Shown piece after piece: positions 12,871-13,872 of a stretch of 13,872 nucleotides of DNA. The position numbers and the translations under genes are program-made. Source of the stretch: Kiritimatiellia bacterium (lineage in GTDB: Bacteria; Verrucomicrobiota; Kiritimatiellia; RFP12; UBA1067); contig JAFVCR010000123.1 in the NCBI GenBank assembly GCA_017479035.1, forward strand, positions 1-13,872, given 5' to 3'. The notes under the pieces were generated by a model, which had not been told where the DNA came from, did not search any database, and saw only the letters and a program-made list of their open reading frames with translations. The stretch's first letter is position 1, and every line of letters begins with the position of its first letter.

Positions 12871-13872
12871 ATGAACATCATAAAACGCAGCGGCGAGGAA
12901 GTTCCGTTCGAGAGAGGCAAGATAGTATCGGCCATCACGAAGGCGAATAGAACTGTAGAAGAAGCGGAAAGGCTCAATCCTGCGAAAATCGAAAAGATTA
13001 CCAATGAAGTAGTCCAGATATGCGGTGCTCGCGGCCGCGCGTTGATGGTGGAGGAGATTCAAGATCTGGTAGAGACCAAGATACAGCAGGCCGGTGCATA
13101 CGATGTGGCGCGCAACTATATAAAGTATCGCTTCCTCCGTGCGCAGAAACGCCATGCAAACACTACCGACATGCAGATTCTTTCGTTGATCGAGTGCAAC
13201 AACGAAGAAGCGAAACAGGAGAATTCAAACAAGAACCCCACAATAAATTCAGTCCAGCGCGACTATATGGCAGGGGAGGTCTCGAAGGATCTGGCGCGGC
13301 GCGTGTTGCTGCCGCAGGATGTGGTTCATGCCCACGAGGACGGCCTCATCCATTTCCACGACATGGACTACTACGCGCAGCACATGCACAACTGCGACCT
13401 CGTGAATCTGGAAGATATGTTGCAGAACGGGACTGTAATTTCCGGCACGATGATCGAGCGTCCGCATTCGTTTTCTACCGCATGCAATATCGCAACGCAG
13501 ATAATCGCGCAGGTGGCATCCAATCAATATGGCGGGCAGTCGATTTCGCTGACGCATCTGGCACCGTTCGTGGAGGTATCCCGCAAAAAGATCCGCAGGG
13601 AAGTTGAAGAAGAACTCCACGAGGCCGGTATCGAGCCTACAGAGGAAATGGTAACCAAAATCGCCGAGAAGCGCGTGCGCGAGGAAATCGCACGGGGCGT
13701 CCAGACTATACAGTATCAAGTGGTGACGCTGATGACGACCAACGGCCAGGCACCGTTCGTGACCGTGTTCATGTATCTGAACGAGGCCAGAAACGAGCAG
13801 GAGAAGAAAGACCTTGCTGTTATAATCGAAGAGGTGCTAAAGCAGCGCTACATCGGCGTGACGAACGAGAAG
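12871..13872 (+). CDS. nrdD: Anaerobic (class III) ribonucleoside-triphosphate reductase, N-terminal 334 residues
   Basis: NrdD reduces ribonucleoside triphosphates to dNTPs under strict anaerobiosis, using a glycyl radical installed by the radical-SAM activase NrdG. Residues about 2-92 form the ATP-cone allosteric domain (MNIIKRSGEEVPFERGKI through IKYRFLR). The catalytic barrel begins near 100-165 with NPTINSVQRDYMAGEVSKD and GLIHFHDMDYY. C175 in HMHNCDLVNL is a good candidate for an active-site cysteine. GTMIERPHSFSTACNIATQI (192-211), NQYGGQSISLTHLAPFV (218-234) and TTNGQAPFVTVFMYL (289-303) are family hallmarks. The frame is open to the window edge; the glycyl-radical C-terminus lies outside. 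ATG 12871 follows AAGGA (12855-12859) by 11 bases and starts the ATP cone. Two NrdR boxes over the promoter indicate repression when dNTPs are plentiful. Confidence 0.97.
   Translation, partial: MNIIKRSGEEVPFERGKIVSAITKANRTVEEAERLNPAKIEKITNEVVQICGARGRALMVEEIQDLVETKIQQAGAYDVARNYIKYRFLRAQKRHANTTDMQILSLIECNNEEAKQENSNKNPTINSVQRDYMAGEVSKDLARRVLLPQDVVHAHEDGLIHFHDMDYYAQHMHNCDLVNLEDMLQNGTVISGTMIERPHSFSTACNIATQIIAQVASNQYGGQSISLTHLAPFVEVSRKKIRREVEEELHEAGIEPTEEMVTKIAEKRVREEIARGVQTIQYQVVTLMTTNGQAPFVTVFMYLNEARNEQEKKDLAVIIEEVLKQRYIGVTNEK

Noticed and set aside
1..13872. tRNA or rRNA genes, CRISPR arrays, insertion sequences, prophage or integron features
   Set aside because: Nothing on either strand looked like a tRNA cloverleaf, a regularly spaced repeat, a transposase or integrase motif, or terminal inverted repeats flanking a gene.

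Overview
The window looks like chromosomal sequence from an anaerobic, probably gut- or sediment-dwelling bacterium of the Planctomycetes-Verrucomicrobia-Chlamydiae (PVC) group, perhaps Kiritimatiellota, Lentisphaerota or Verrucomicrobiota. This is an inference. It rests on an oxygen-independent class III ribonucleotide reductase (nrdD), a secreted protease that appears to carry an SHD1 (SLA1 homology 1) module, a GH29 fucosidase and a thioredoxin protein with a helical tail. No rRNA is present to settle the taxonomy. There are no tRNA genes, CRISPR arrays, transposases or phage genes.

Layout, left to right. (1) Minus strand, 1-1048: a Dpp/Opp-type ABC ATPase overlaps by 4 bp an unrecognised partial gene that runs off the left edge. 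(2) Plus strand, 1144-2193: a GT-B glycosyltransferase resembling galactofuranosyltransferases, divergent from the ABC gene. A perfect 11-2-11 palindrome lies between them. (3) Plus strand, 2262-3458: tsaD, ending 3 bp from the convergent lysS (minus, 3462-4919). (4) Plus strand, 5044-6294: an exported GH29 alpha-L-fucosidase. (5) Minus strand, 9774 to 6316: a four-gene operon, thioredoxin-fold protein, ribBA, ymdB-type phosphodiesterase, ruvA, with every junction a 4-bp ATGA or GTGA overlap. (6) A 455-bp gap (9775-10229) with a promoter-like sequence and a strongly foldable GC-rich stretch, a possible small RNA. (7) Plus strand, 10230-12619: two exported proteins, an unknown 249-residue protein and a 541-residue trypsin-like serine protease preceded by STN-like and SHD1-like modules. 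(8) Plus strand, 12871 to the right edge: nrdD behind a promoter covered by two NrdR boxes.

The most striking regularity is the promoter set. Seven sites share a -35 close to TTGCAA, usually exactly 17 bp from a TATAAT-like -10 that is mostly preceded by TG-n. In four cases the -10 ends only 6-8 bases before the start codon, so the transcript should begin at or within two bases of it, i.e. leaderless. In tsaD the gap is 10 bases. The two exported-protein genes at 10230 and 10994, and nrdD, instead have Shine-Dalgarno-like sequences.

Most genes are housekeeping: tRNA modification and charging, flavin synthesis, DNA repair and dNTP supply. The best candidates for undescribed biology are the exported protein/protease pair, the putative structured RNA and the leaderless promoter class.
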